NCBI GenBank assembly: GCA_964645205.1
Contig: CAZYBO010000001.1
Coordinates: 1-64,000, forward strand
Source of the DNA: CAZYBO01 sp964645205
GTDB taxonomy: Bacteria; Pseudomonadota; Alphaproteobacteria; Rickettsiales; SXRF01
Direction of reading: 5' to 3'
DNA length: 64,000 nt
Numbering within the stretch: position 1 is the first letter of the stretch; each line of letters starts with the position of its first letter. Below are positions 29,653 through 38,616 of this stretch, one piece after another. The notes below the pieces were generated by a model. The model had not been told where the DNA came from and searched no databases. It saw only the letters and a program-made list of their open reading frames with translations. Both the position numbers and the translations under genes were made by a program.

Positions 29653-30417
29653 TTACCTTGCGTGGGAATCTTGCCCCGGCGTTGATTGGTACATCGTCAT
29701 CAATTCGTCGAGCCGCGTGGAAAAACTCTGCAGATCGGCGCGGAATTGCTTATCTGATTTATTGCCCTGCATGCGCAGCCAGTCGCAAATGCCCAGTATC
29801 GCGGGGATGCCGACCATGGCGGCCAGTAGCACTTTATCCCTTTCTATTTGATCCATCAGTTTTTTCATCTGCTCCTCGTTAATCTTGAGGGCTTCGGGTG
29901 TTGCGTTGGCAGAAAGCATGTCCCGGCGTTTTTCCTGAAGTTGGGTGATCTGCTTGGTCTTGACCTGCGGGCTTATTGCTAAAGTCGTGCCTAAATGCAC
30001 ATACAGACCAAGAATCGCTAAGCTCGGCAGCATACCCGACTTCATTATGGCATTGGCAAAGAAAGAGCTGTTTTCCGTCTGGAGGCGCTTTTTCGGGTCG
30101 TCGAGGGCGCTGCCTAACGGCATCTCATACGCCAGCCGTGCCTTATCGAGTAATTGTTTTTGTTCTGAGGTGAGCGCGGTGCGGAAATGGTTGATCGTCG
30201 CGTCGGATGCATGGCTTGCATGGGCATCGGCAGGAGTAAGTCCTGCTTCTTTCGCGCCCTTTTCCAGCGCCGCGAAGAAGGATTCCAACTGGCCGTTCTC
30301 ACACAGGGCGACCAGGAGTTTATTGGCGGGGAGGCCATAGCCGTGCATACTGTTAATGGCTTCTTTGAAGGCATTTACACGCGCTGCATTAAAATCTCCG
30401 TTGGTGGGAATAGACAT
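29653..30417 (-). CDS. Hypothetical protein with two membrane segments
   Basis: A 254-residue protein of unknown family. Two hydrophobic segments (about residues 127-148 and 196-212, GILPSLAILGLYVHL- and VLLAAMVGIPAILGI-like) flank a Lys/Gln/Glu-rich coiled-coil stretch (about 152-192). The N-terminal half looks soluble and helical. It is convergent with gyrA, only 3 nt apart. Style and composition resemble the lineage-specific proteins at 39566-40909 and 61274-63525. Confidence 0.6.
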   Translation of the reverse strand: MSIPTNGDFNAARVNAFKEAINSMHGYGLPANKLLVALCENGQLESFFAALEKGAKEAGLTPADAHASHASDATINHFRTALTSEQKQLLDKARLAYEMPLGSALDDPKKRLQTENSSFFANAIMKSGMLPSLAILGLYVHLGTTLAISPQVKTKQITQLQEKRRDMLSANATPEALKINEEQMKKLMDQIERDKVLLAAMVGIPAILGICDWLRMQGNKSDKQFRADLQSFSTRLDELMTMYQSTPGQDSHAR

Positions 30418-30497
30418 ATGCGTTCCTTTACGTTATGGGTTGGAGACTATCGCTGCTGAGGCGTTAGTGTCAACAAATATTAATGTTAATTAACACT

Positions 30498-30995
30498 ATG
30501 CGCACAGGCATCTATCCCGGCACTTTCGACCCCATTACCGTCGGCCATATGGACATCATCCGCCGTGCGCTGCGCGTGGTTGATAAACTCATCGTCGGCG
30601 TGGCGCTGGACACCGGAAAATCGCCGATTTTCGACCTTGAAGAGCGCGCGGCGCTGGTCGAAGCCGAGATGAAGGCGTTCGGCGAGGACGCGCGCAAAAT
30701 TCAAGTGAAAACCTTCTCCGGCTTGCTGGTGAATTTCGCGCAGGAAAACCGGGCGACGCTGCTGATTCGCGGCCTTCGCGCCGTGTCCGATTTTGAATAT
30801 GAATTCCAGATGGCCTGCATGAACAACCGCCTGAACGCCACGATGGAAACCGTGTTCCTCACCGCGTCGGAGGACACGCACTTCATCTCCTCGCGTTTCG
30901 TGAAGCAGATCGCGCGCTTAGGCGGCGATATTTCATCTTTCGTGTCGCCCAACGTGGCGAGCCACCTGAAGGCGCATTTCGGGAAGATCAACTAA
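30498..30995 (+). CDS. coaD: Phosphopantetheine adenylyltransferase CoaD
   Basis: A 165-residue enzyme making dephospho-CoA from 4'-phosphopantetheine and ATP. The nucleotidyltransferase signature is GIYPGTFDPITVGHMDII (HxGH variant TVGH) and the second motif is EDTHFISSRFVKQIA. The ATG at 30498 is preferred over a start 15 nt upstream because it aligns with the family start. Followed by tRNA-His on the other strand. Confidence 0.96.
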   Translation: MRTGIYPGTFDPITVGHMDIIRRALRVVDKLIVGVALDTGKSPIFDLEERAALVEAEMKAFGEDARKIQVKTFSGLLVNFAQENRATLLIRGLRAVSDFEYEFQMACMNNRLNATMETVFLTASEDTHFISSRFVKQIARLGGDISSFVSPNVASHLKAHFGKIN

Positions 30996-31001
30996 GGGGA
31001 G

Positions 31002-31079
31002 TGGGGCGAGTGACGGGGTTCGAACCCGCGACCTTCGGAATCACAATCCGACGCTCTAACCAGCTGAGCTACACCCGCC
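31002..31079 (-). tRNA. tRNA-His (GTG)
   Basis: On the minus strand a complete cloverleaf is readable: acceptor GCGGGTG paired with CACTCGC, anticodon arm TCGGA-TTGTGAT-TCCGA giving anticodon GTG, T-loop GGTTCGAACC, discriminator C and an encoded CCA (plus strand 31002-31004). The extra G at -1 that defines tRNA-His is encoded at 31079. Confidence 0.96.
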
Positions 31080-31091
31080 ACAAAAAGGGCA

Positions 31092-31116
31092 GGGACTAGG
31101 GATTAGGGATTGGGGA
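31092..31116 (+). repeat. Short heptamer tandem repeat
   Basis: Three to four copies of GGGANTN (GGGACTA, GGGATTA, GGGATTG, GGGGA) lie between tRNA-His and queF. Likely a slippage-prone tract without known function. Confidence 0.7.
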
Positions 31117-31146
31117 ATGAAAAGTCAATAAATAAGCGGAAGGCCT

Positions 31147-31596
31147 ATGAAAAAACTCACACAATTAGGTGCAAAAACCCGGCTTCCAGCCTCGCCGGAC
31201 AAAGCCAAGCTCGATAAAATCCCCAACCCGCACAAGGGCGCGCTCTACTGTGTGCGCTTTTCCTGCCCGGAATTCACCTCGCTCTGCCCGGTGACGGAGC
31301 AGCCCGATTTCGCGCATCTGGTCATCGATTACATTCCCAAAGATCATCTGGTGGAAAGCAAGGCGCTGAAGCTGTTTTTAGGCTCGTTCCGTAACCACGG
31401 CGCGTTCCACGAAGATTGCACGGTGGCGATCGCCCTGCGCTTAGTACACGAGTTGAAACCTCACTGGCTGCGCATCGGCGGCTACTGGTACCCCCGCGGC
31501 GGCATCCCCATCGACGTATTTTACCAGACGGGTGATGCGCCCAAGGGCGTGTGGATTCCCGCACAGGATGTGCCGGGGTATCGGGGCAGGGGGTAA
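31147..31596 (+). CDS. queF: NADPH-dependent preQ0 reductase QueF
   Basis: A 149-residue short-type (YkvM-like) QueF reducing 7-cyano-7-deazaguanine to preQ1 for queuosine in tRNA. The catalytic Cys lies in [14 protein letters not shown] (about residue 48) and the substrate-binding motif is [20 protein letters not shown]. Other queuosine genes are not in the window; tRNA-His, a queuosine-modified tRNA, lies just upstream. Confidence 0.95.
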   Translation: MKKLTQLGAKTRLPASPDKAKLDKIPNPHKGALYCVRFSCPEFTSLCPVTEQPDFAHLVIDYIPKDHLVESKALKLFLGSFRNHGAFHEDCTVAIALRLVHELKPHWLRIGGYWYPRGGIPIDVFYQTGDAPKGVWIPAQDVPGYRGRG

Positions 31597-31600
31597 AATT

Positions 31601-31627
31601 GTCATCCTTCGCTACGCTCAGGATGAC
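31601..31627. repeat. GTCATCCT...AGGATGAC palindromic repeat
   Basis: A 27-nt palindrome with 8-bp outer arms (31601-31608 and 31620-31627) and a CGCTACGC-type core. It is a half-size relative of the longer element at 36291-36365, located in the short gap between the convergent queF and ugd genes. Confidence 0.75.
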
Positions 31628-31639
31628 AAGGAGATGAAA

Positions 31640-33007
31640 TTAAGCCGCCTGCTCGTCCGTAAAATTCAAATCCGGAATCCACGGCTGGCCGGGGATGACA
31701 TCATGTCGGCCTACGGAAACATAATGGAACCCGTGCTGCTGCATATCCTGCCGCTTGTAGAGGTTGCGGAGATCGATTACCAGCGGGGCGGCCAGCAGGC
31801 TGCGCACCTGCTTCAACTCAAGGCGGCGGAATTCGTTCCATTCGGTGAGGATTACCAGCGCATCTGCGCCGTTCATGGCTTCGTAGGCGTCCTTGCACCA
31901 GTTGATGTCGCCTTTGAGCAGTTTGGCGGCTTCCTTCATACCCTGCGGATCGTAGGCGCGAATGGACGCTCCGGCGGCGAGCAGCGCGGGAACTACCACT
32001 AAGCTCGCGCTTTCGCGCATATCGTCGGTGCCGTTCTTAAAAGTGAGGCCAAGAATGGCGATGGTCTTGCCTTTGACGCTGCCACCGGCGGCGGCAAGGA
32101 TTTTATCGACCATATGCCGTTTGCGCGCCTCATTGCTTTCAATGGTGGCTTCCATCAGCTTGCTGGGGCAACCGGCGTTGCGTGTCATCTGGCGCAGGGC
32201 GAGCGTGTCTTTGGGGAAGCACGACCCGCCGTAGCCGGGGCCGGGCTGAAGGAACTTGTCACCGATGCGGCTGTCCAGTCCGATACCCTTGGCGACGTCG
32301 CGGATATTTGCGCCGGTTTTTTCGCAGAGGTCGGCCACTTCGTTGATAAACGCGATACGCATGGCGAGCATGGCGTTGGCCGCGTATTTAATCATCTCCG
32401 CGCTTTCAAACGTGGTGAAGATGAGCTTTGCACCGTTGAGGCAGATCGGCTCATAGAGTTTGGCAAGCACGTCTTTCGCGCGGTTGGAATCGATGCCAAC
32501 TACGATACGGTCGGGCGACATGAAATCTTCTACCGCCGAGCCTTCGCGTAAAAATTCCGGGTTGGAGGCGACATCGAAATCAGCGTCGGGATTCGCAGCC
32601 GACACGAGCTTTGCGACCGTGCGGTTGCTGCCCACCGGCACCGTGGATTTGGTGACGATCAGCGTGTAGCCGTCTAGATGTTTAGCCACTTCCTGCGCCA
32701 CGATATGCAACTGCCGCACGTCGGGCATCCCGTCTGTTTCATTCGGCGGCGTGCCCACGGCGATAAACACCGCGTCGGCTTGCTTTACGGCCTGCGCGAG
32801 GTCGGTGGAGAACGAGAGCCTACCCGCCTTGCGGTTACTTTCCACGAGTTGCTCAAGGCCGGGTTCGTAGATGGGCATGATATGCTGCTGGAGCTTGGCG
32901 ATCTTGTCGCCGTCCTTATCCACGCAGGTGACATGAAATCCGAATTCCGAGAAACACACCCCGGAAACCAGCCCCACATAGCCCGTGCCGATCACTGCGA
33001 TTTTCAT
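31640..33007 (-). CDS. ugd: UDP-glucose 6-dehydrogenase
   Basis: A 455-residue enzyme oxidising UDP-glucose to UDP-glucuronate. N-terminal NAD motif MKIAVIGTGYVGLVSGVCF, VAVGTPPNE-type loop (FIAVGTPPNETDG), the catalytic Cys in GPGYGGSCFPKDTLAL (about residue 259) and AILGLTFKNGTDDMRES. It follows galU by 3 nt on the same strand, so the two likely act in sequence to supply nucleotide sugars for envelope polysaccharide. Confidence 0.97.
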   Translation of the reverse strand: MKIAVIGTGYVGLVSGVCFSEFGFHVTCVDKDGDKIAKLQQHIMPIYEPGLEQLVESNRKAGRLSFSTDLAQAVKQADAVFIAVGTPPNETDGMPDVRQLHIVAQEVAKHLDGYTLIVTKSTVPVGSNRTVAKLVSAANPDADFDVASNPEFLREGSAVEDFMSPDRIVVGIDSNRAKDVLAKLYEPICLNGAKLIFTTFESAEMIKYAANAMLAMRIAFINEVADLCEKTGANIRDVAKGIGLDSRIGDKFLQPGPGYGGSCFPKDTLALRQMTRNAGCPSKLMEATIESNEARKRHMVDKILAAAGGSVKGKTIAILGLTFKNGTDDMRESASLVVVPALLAAGASIRAYDPQGMKEAAKLLKGDINWCKDAYEAMNGADALVILTEWNEFRRLELKQVRSLLAAPLVIDLRNLYKRQDMQQHGFHYVSVGRHDVIPGQPWIPDLNFTDEQAA

Positions 33008-33010
33008 GGC

Positions 33011-33922
33011 TTATTTAAATCCCGCGCGCTCAAACACCTGCAGCAATTCCTGATGCATTTGCTTGCTGATTTCCCCGCGATCGAGCGCGTAGGCGACGTT
33101 GGCGGCCACGAAGCCGGTCAGCCCGCCGCAATCATAGCGTGTGCCTTCAAAACGATAGCCGTATACATCTTTTTTGCCGATCTGCGCGCTGATAGCGTCG
33201 GTAAGCTGGATTTCTCCGCCTGCGCCGGGTTTCTGGTTTTCCAGCGTGTCGAAAATATCCGGCTGCAAAATGTAGCGCCCGATGATGGAAAGCGTAGACG
33301 GCGCTTTTTCCGGCGCGGGTTTTTCCACGAGGCCTTTGGCTTTCACGAGGCGCTTATCCGAAGTCGCGGCATTCGCATCGATATCCACGATACCGTAGCT
33401 GGAGGTTTTTTCGCGCGGCACGTCCATCACGCCTAAAATGTTGCCGCCGGTTTTTTCGTATGCGCCCACCATCTGTTTCAGGCAGGGCGTTTTTGACAGC
33501 ACCATATCGTCGGCAAGGATGACCGCGAACGGCTCGTTCCCGATCAGGTGGCGTGCGCACCACACGGCATGGCCGAGACCGCGCGGCTCCTGCTGGCGGG
33601 TGAAGATGACGTTGCCCGCTTCGGGCAGCCAGTCGCTGGTTTGTTCCAGCTCTTTTTGCTTGTTTTTGTTGGTGAGGATGTTCTGCAGTTCGTACACATG
33701 GTCGAAATGATCGGCGATCGCGTGCTTGTTGCGGCCGGTGATGAAAATGAACTGCTCGATGCCTGCTGCGCGCGCTTCCTCGAACGCGTAGTGGATCAGC
33801 GGCTTGTCCACCACGGGCAGCATTTCCTTCGGCATGGATTTGGTGGCAGGCAGGAAGCGCGTGCCGAGGCCGCCCACGGGGAAGATGACTTTGCGTACTT
33901 TTTTGACGGGTTCTTTGCTCAT
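33011..33922 (-). CDS. galU: UTP-glucose-1-phosphate uridylyltransferase
   Basis: A 303-residue GalU making UDP-glucose. Nucleotide-binding signature FPVGGLGTRFLPATKSMPKE, then MLPVVDKPLIHYA and FAVILADDMV. Length is family-typical. First gene of a galU-ugd unit; an AGGG-type ribosome site precedes it. Together they convert glucose-1-phosphate to UDP-glucuronate. Confidence 0.97.
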   Translation of the reverse strand: MSKEPVKKVRKVIFPVGGLGTRFLPATKSMPKEMLPVVDKPLIHYAFEEARAAGIEQFIFITGRNKHAIADHFDHVYELQNILTNKNKQKELEQTSDWLPEAGNVIFTRQQEPRGLGHAVWCARHLIGNEPFAVILADDMVLSKTPCLKQMVGAYEKTGGNILGVMDVPREKTSSYGIVDIDANAATSDKRLVKAKGLVEKPAPEKAPSTLSIIGRYILQPDIFDTLENQKPGAGGEIQLTDAISAQIGKKDVYGYRFEGTRYDCGGLTGFVAANVAYALDRGEISKQMHQELLQVFERAGFK

Positions 33923-34071
33923 AGGGCAGGGAGATTAGGCGGAAACGGCAAAAAGTCAAAATATTTAGCGTGTTAAACCGGCTATTTTTGACGGTTTTAC
34001 CACTATATTTGGCCTTGACAGGCGCTGGCCTGTGTATATGTTATCTGCCTCATATTTTAAAGGGACGCCCC

Positions 34072-34239
34072 ATGGCCAAGAAGAATATCGTATTGATTAA
34101 GCTCGTTAGTTCAGCCGACACCGGCTTCTACTACGTTGCCAAGAAAAACCCCAAGACGCAGACTGCGAAACTCGCTTTCAAGAAATACGACCCCGTTGTG
34201 CGCAAGCACGTCGTGTTCAACGAAGCGAAAATTAAATAG
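34072..34239 (+). CDS. rpmG: Ribosomal protein L33
   Basis: A 55-residue large-subunit protein: [20 protein letters not shown] start and the conserved [18 protein letters not shown] end. It is the cysteine-free (C-minus) type common in Alphaproteobacteria. The ATG at 34072 gives the canonical length. yajC starts 2 nt after its stop. Confidence 0.95.
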   Translation: MAKKNIVLIKLVSSADTGFYYVAKKNPKTQTAKLAFKKYDPVVRKHVVFNEAKIK

Positions 34240-34241
34240 CC

Positions 34242-34631
34242 ATGCTGTTTAGCATCAGCGACGCGCAGGCGGCCACCGAAGCGGCAACCACTGCTCCCGA
34301 TCCCACCGTGGAAGTGCCGGAGCAGCTTTCTGCCGGTAAAATGATGCAGGACAACCTGATGCTCCTCGGGTTGATCTTCTTCATCTTCTATTTCATGCTC
34401 ATCCGTCCGCAGCAGAAGCGCCTCAAAGCGCATCGCGACATGATGAAGTCCCTCCAGAAGGGCAACAAGGTCATAACCGGTGGCGGCCTCATCGGGACCA
34501 TCGTGAAATTTGAAGGTGACGACGTGGTGGTGCTAGAAGTGGCGCAGGGTGTGAAGCTCCGCGTAACGCGCTCCTCCATCGCTGAAATCAAGGATGGTTC
34601 CGGCGCGGTGGAAACAGCCAACGACAATTAA
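34242..34631 (+). CDS. yajC: Preprotein translocase accessory subunit YajC
   Basis: A 129-residue single-span membrane protein of the SecDF-YajC complex. One helix, LMLLGLIFFIFYFMLIRPQQ, is followed by the basic cytoplasmic motif RPQQKRLKAH and a small domain (GNKVITGGGLIGTIVKF). The N-terminal extension before the helix is longer than usual (about 40 residues). Upstream of secD by 68 nt. Confidence 0.95.
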   Translation: MLFSISDAQAATEAATTAPDPTVEVPEQLSAGKMMQDNLMLLGLIFFIFYFMLIRPQQKRLKAHRDMMKSLQKGNKVITGGGLIGTIVKFEGDDVVVLEVAQGVKLRVTRSSIAEIKDGSGAVETANDN

Positions 34632-34699
34632 ACGGTTCCGCCTTGCGCAAAGGCGCCGTGACGTTGTAAGTTCCTGCTGACCAAACCCTAGGATCCCGC

Positions 34700-36283
34700 A
34701 TGCTCCATTTCTCCCGCTTGAAAATCGTACTGATCGTAGGTTCCTGCCTGCTTTTCGTACTGATGGCGATCCCGAGTTTCATGAGCGAATCCGCGCGCAA
34801 GCATATTCCGGGCTGGCTGCCCTACCGTGCGGTTCATCTCGGACTCGATCTGCAGGGCGGTTCACAGTTGCTTCTGGAAGTCGATTTCGCGGCATATATG
34901 CGCGAGCAGATCACCAACCTTGCCGATGAAATCCGCACTAAATTCCGCGCCGATAAGATCGGCTACCGTGGCCTGAGCGCGGCAGACGGAAAGGTGACTT
35001 TTACCCTGCGCGACGATGCTTCACCCGAGGCGGCGGAGAAAGCGCTGCGGGACATTAGCGGCGACATTGATATTGTGCGTGAAGGCAGCGTGTTTACTCT
35101 GTCGTTTGGCGATGCGTGGCAGAAAGCCAGCCGCCAGCAGATCATCGAGCAGTCGTTGGAAATTGTCAACCGCCGCATCAACGAGTCGGGCACCAAAGAA
35201 CCGATTATCCAGCGTCAGGGCGATAAGCGCATTCTGCTGCAGGTTCCCGGCCTCGAAAATCCAGATCACCTGAAAAGCCTGCTCGGTCGCACGGCGAAGA
35301 TGACCTTCCACCTGGTCGATAACTCCGTAAGTGCCGAAGATGTAGAACGCGGCATCGCCCCGCCCGGCACACGCATTATCTCCGGCGACGATAGCGATAA
35401 AAACCATGAAGGCAGGCCGTATAAATACGCCGTCTATTCACGTGTGATGTTGTCGGGCGATTCGCTGGTCGATGCGCGCTCGGCTTATGATAACAACACC
35501 GGCGAGCCGGTCGTATCCTTCCGCTTCAACACGTCTGGCGCACGCAAGTTCGGGGAGATTACTTCAGAGAACGTAGGTAAGCCGTTTGCCATCGTGCTTG
35601 ATAATAAAGTCATCACCGCGCCGGTGATCCGCTCGGCCATTTTAGGCGGCAGCGGTATTATCAGCGGTAATTTTACCATCGAATCGGCGAACGACCTCTC
35701 GCTGCTCCTGCGCGCAGGCGCGCTGCCTGCGCCGCTTAAAATCATCGAAGAACGTTCCGTTGGGCCGAGCTTAGGCGCGGATTCCATCGCGGCGGGTACG
35801 AAAGCCTCCATCATCGGCATCGGGCTGGTTATTCTGTTCATGGTTATATTCTACGGCCTGTTCGGAATGTTCGCCAATATCGCCATGCTGGTCAACGCGT
35901 TTATGACGCTGTCGCTACTGGCCATGTTTGAAGCCACGCTGACCTTGCCGGGCATCGCGGGTATCGTGCTCACGGTGGGTATGGCGGTGGATGCTAACGT
36001 GCTTATTTACGAGCGCATGCGCGAAGAATTGCGCAACGGCAAATCGCCCTACGCTGCGATTGAAGATGGTTTCCGTCTCGCATTCGGCACGATTTTAGAC
36101 AGCCACGTCACTACGCTGGTGGCAGCGCTTATTCTTTACCAATTTGGTACGGGCGCGATCAAAGGATTTGCGGTGACACTGGCGATCGGGATTATTTGCT
36201 CGCTCTACACCGCCGTGCTGGTCACGCGCCTGATGGTAGTTACCTGGCTGCACAAAAAACGCCCCAAGACGCTTTCATTTTGA
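34700..36283 (+). CDS. secD: Protein translocase subunit SecD
   Basis: A 527-residue inner-membrane protein aiding late protein export. Seen are the first helix near residues 9-28, the D1 motif GLDLQGGSQLLLEVD, a large periplasmic P1 domain and five C-terminal helices starting near 365 with the D4/D5-type sequences GMAVDANVLIYERMREEL. SecF, usually directly downstream, is absent here: a palindromic repeat and an Mth938-like gene follow. Confidence 0.96.
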   Translation: MLHFSRLKIVLIVGSCLLFVLMAIPSFMSESARKHIPGWLPYRAVHLGLDLQGGSQLLLEVDFAAYMREQITNLADEIRTKFRADKIGYRGLSAADGKVTFTLRDDASPEAAEKALRDISGDIDIVREGSVFTLSFGDAWQKASRQQIIEQSLEIVNRRINESGTKEPIIQRQGDKRILLQVPGLENPDHLKSLLGRTAKMTFHLVDNSVSAEDVERGIAPPGTRIISGDDSDKNHEGRPYKYAVYSRVMLSGDSLVDARSAYDNNTGEPVVSFRFNTSGARKFGEITSENVGKPFAIVLDNKVITAPVIRSAILGGSGIISGNFTIESANDLSLLLRAGALPAPLKIIEERSVGPSLGADSIAAGTKASIIGIGLVILFMVIFYGLFGMFANIAMLVNAFMTLSLLAMFEATLTLPGIAGIVLTVGMAVDANVLIYERMREELRNGKSPYAAIEDGFRLAFGTILDSHVTTLVAALILYQFGTGAIKGFAVTLAIGIICSLYTAVLVTRLMVVTWLHKKRPKTLSF

Positions 36284-36290
36284 CATTGTT

Positions 36291-36365
36291 GTCATTCTAA
36301 GCGAGCGTAGCGAGTCGAAGAATCCAGGTACAGGAGCCAGATCCTTCGCATTCGCTCAGGATGAC
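36291..36365. repeat. Long palindromic repeat downstream of secD
   Basis: A 75-nt imperfect palindrome: outer arms GTCATTCTAAGCGA and TCGCTCAGGATGAC match at 12 of 14 positions, and inner arms (GAAGAATC versus GATCCTTC) continue the symmetry. The motif GTCATCCTGAGCG-AGCGAAGGATC recurs in halves at 31601-31627. It sits where secF would be expected and supplies an AGGA that may act as ribosome site for the next gene. Confidence 0.8.
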
Positions 36366-36372
36366 AAAAAAT

Positions 36373-36741
36373 ATGGACATATCCCCCCTCATCCCAAAGG
36401 GCTGGCAGCTTATCACCGGCTACGGCAGCAGCGGTTTTAAAATCAATAACGAATGGGTAGACGGCTCGCTGCTGGTATTCCCGGATCGTACCGAGCAGTG
36501 GAATGTAAAAGCAGCAGGCGACATCACGCTGGACTCGCTCTCCACCTTACTTTCCAGTGGCATCGAGTTGCTCCTCCTCGGTACGGGCGGCACTATGGCC
36601 GTGATTGATCCTGCCATCCGCACCGCGCTGAAAGCCGCCAACATCGCGCTGGAGGCCATGGATACCGGTGCAGCCTGCCGCACCTATAATATTTTATTAT
36701 CCGAAGAGAGAAGGGTGGCCGCCGCGCTGGTGGCTATTTAA
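36373..36741 (+). CDS. Mth938-like (DUF498, NDUFAF3-type) protein
   Basis: A 122-residue protein of the Mth938/DUF498 fold: MDISPLIPKGWQLITGYG, WNVKAAGDITLDSL and LLLGTGGTMAVIDPAIR match the family. Mitochondrial NDUFAF3, a complex I assembly factor, belongs here, and in many Alphaproteobacteria the gene follows secF. An ATG 12 nt upstream lies inside the palindromic repeat, so the start at 36373, which matches the family start, is preferred. Its stop overlaps the convergent sdhA by 4 nt. Confidence 0.88.
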   Translation: MDISPLIPKGWQLITGYGSSGFKINNEWVDGSLLVFPDRTEQWNVKAAGDITLDSLSTLLSSGIELLLLGTGGTMAVIDPAIRTALKAANIALEAMDTGAACRTYNILLSEERRVAAALVAI

Positions 36742-38543
36742 TATACGCGGTCTTCCGGCGGAAACGACTCCACGATATGCGTTTTCGGGTCTTCATACGA
36801 TAACCGCACGGGACGCGGGGCGAGGCGGGTGTTGCCGTGGTCGTCTACGAACGCGAGCGTGTGGACCAGCCAATTTTTATCGTCGCGCGTGGGGAAATCC
36901 TCGCGCCAGTGCGCACCACGGCTTTCTTCGCGAGCAAGGGCGGATGCGAGTGCGACGGTGGCCTGACGCAATAAATTATCCAGCTCGATGGCTTCCAGCA
37001 GGTCGTTATTCCAGATCAGCGAATGGTCGGCGACGTTCAACTCGTATTGCATCATGCCCCACAATTCACGCAGCTGTTTGCGGCCTTCGTCGAGCAGCGT
37101 ATGGTTGCGGAAAATATTCGCGTGCGACTGCATGGTAGATTGCAGACGCTTGCGGATCGCCGCCGGACGCAAGCTCCCGCCCGCTTGCCGCAAATCGTCG
37201 AACCGTGCGAGCGATACTTCCAGCGCGTCGGACGGTAGGCGCTTATGCGCCGCCCCTGCCTTCACCGTATCGGCGGTATAATTCCCCGCCGCTTTTCCGA
37301 ACACCACCAGCTCCAGCAGTGCATTGCAACCCAACCGGTTCGCACCGTGCACCGACATGCAGGCCGCTTCGCCCACCGCCATCAACCCGTGCACCACTTC
37401 TTCCTCGTCGCGCGAGGTGGCGTCGTGCAGGCGCGGGCGGATCACTTGCCCATGCACGTTGGTGGGGATGCCGCCCATCGTGTAATGCACCGCGGGCAGC
37501 ACGGGGATCGGCTGCGTATGAATATCGATGCGGCCGAACGTGCGCGCGATGTCGCGGATGGCGGGAAGCTGCTTGTCGATCGTATCCGCCTTGATATGCG
37601 AGAGGTCGAGATACAGATGGTCTTTCCGCGCCCCGCAGCCGCGCCCGGCGAGAATCTCCTGCATCATCGCCCGCGATACCACGTCGCGCGAGGCAAGCTC
37701 CATCGCGTTGGCGGCATAATGCTCCATGAAGCGCTCGCCTTCGCCGTTGCGCAGCACCGCGCCTTCGCCGCGTGCGCCTTCGGTAATCAGGATGCCCGTG
37801 CCGTACAGCCCGGTGGGGTGGAACTGCACGAACTCCATATCCTGTAACGCTAACCCCGCACGCAGCGCCATGCCGCCGCCATCGCCGGTGCAGATGGTGG
37901 ACGAGGTGGTGGACGCATAGGCCTGCCCGAATCCGCCGGTGGCAAGAATGACCGCATGTGCGCGAAACACATGCAGCTCGCCGGTTTCCAGCTGCCATGC
38001 AAGTGCGCCGCGGCAGATATTTTCATCGTCGAAAATCAAATCGAGCGCCATGTATTCGACGAAAAATTCCACATGCTGCCGCATGGCCTGCGCGTAGAGC
38101 GTGTGCAGCAGCGAATGCCCCGTGCGATCGGCCACCGCGCAGGCGCGGTATGCTGCGCCGCCCTTGCCGAAATCGGTCGCCTGCCCGCCATAGGCCCGCT
38201 GGTAGATGCGCCCGTTATGGTCGCGGGAGAAAGGCATGCCCATTTCTTCCAGCTCCAGTACTGTCTCCGCCGCCTGCGAGCACATGAAGGCGATGGCGTC
38301 CTGATCGCCCAGCCAGTCGGAGCCGCGTACCGTGTCGTACATATGCCAGCGCCAGTCATCGACCACGCGGTTGCCCAGCGCGGCGTTGATCCCGCCCTGT
38401 GCGGCTACCGTATGGCTGCGCGTGGGCGGCACTTTCGACAGGCACGCCACCGAAAGTCCCCGTGCGCTGGCCGCCACCGCCGCGCGCAGGCCTGCGCCAC
38501 CTGCGCCGATGATGAGGAGGTCGTGATGGTGGGTGGTGGTCAT
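36738..38543 (-). CDS. sdhA: Succinate dehydrogenase flavoprotein subunit
   Basis: A 601-residue FAD subunit. FAD motif LLIIGAGGAGLRAAVAAS, the covalent-FAD His in TRSHTVAAQGGIN (H44), FVQFHPTGLYGTGILITEG, PAVHYTMGGIPTN, and the C-terminal SRGAHWREDFPTRDD all fit SdhA rather than L-aspartate oxidase. No sdhB, sdhC or sdhD gene is in the window, so it stands alone, which is unusual. It is divergent from nadC, raising the question of a link to NAD synthesis, but the motifs favour SdhA. Confidence 0.9.
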   Translation of the reverse strand: MTTTHHHDLLIIGAGGAGLRAAVAASARGLSVACLSKVPPTRSHTVAAQGGINAALGNRVVDDWRWHMYDTVRGSDWLGDQDAIAFMCSQAAETVLELEEMGMPFSRDHNGRIYQRAYGGQATDFGKGGAAYRACAVADRTGHSLLHTLYAQAMRQHVEFFVEYMALDLIFDDENICRGALAWQLETGELHVFRAHAVILATGGFGQAYASTTSSTICTGDGGGMALRAGLALQDMEFVQFHPTGLYGTGILITEGARGEGAVLRNGEGERFMEHYAANAMELASRDVVSRAMMQEILAGRGCGARKDHLYLDLSHIKADTIDKQLPAIRDIARTFGRIDIHTQPIPVLPAVHYTMGGIPTNVHGQVIRPRLHDATSRDEEEVVHGLMAVGEAACMSVHGANRLGCNALLELVVFGKAAGNYTADTVKAGAAHKRLPSDALEVSLARFDDLRQAGGSLRPAAIRKRLQSTMQSHANIFRNHTLLDEGRKQLRELWGMMQYELNVADHSLIWNNDLLEAIELDNLLRQATVALASALAREESRGAHWREDFPTRDDKNWLVHTLAFVDDHGNTRLAPRPVRLSYEDPKTHIVESFPPEDRVY

Positions 38544-38616
38544 AATGCTTAGTTGCTGGTCATTTACGATGGCCTGTTATACTAATGATTCCACCAAATA
38601 CCAACGACTAACGCGC

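Noticed and set aside
36738..38543. L-aspartate oxidase (nadB) identity for the flavoprotein next to nadC
   Set aside because: SRGAHWREDFPTRDD, the SHTVAAQGG motif and the overall length fit SdhA better.
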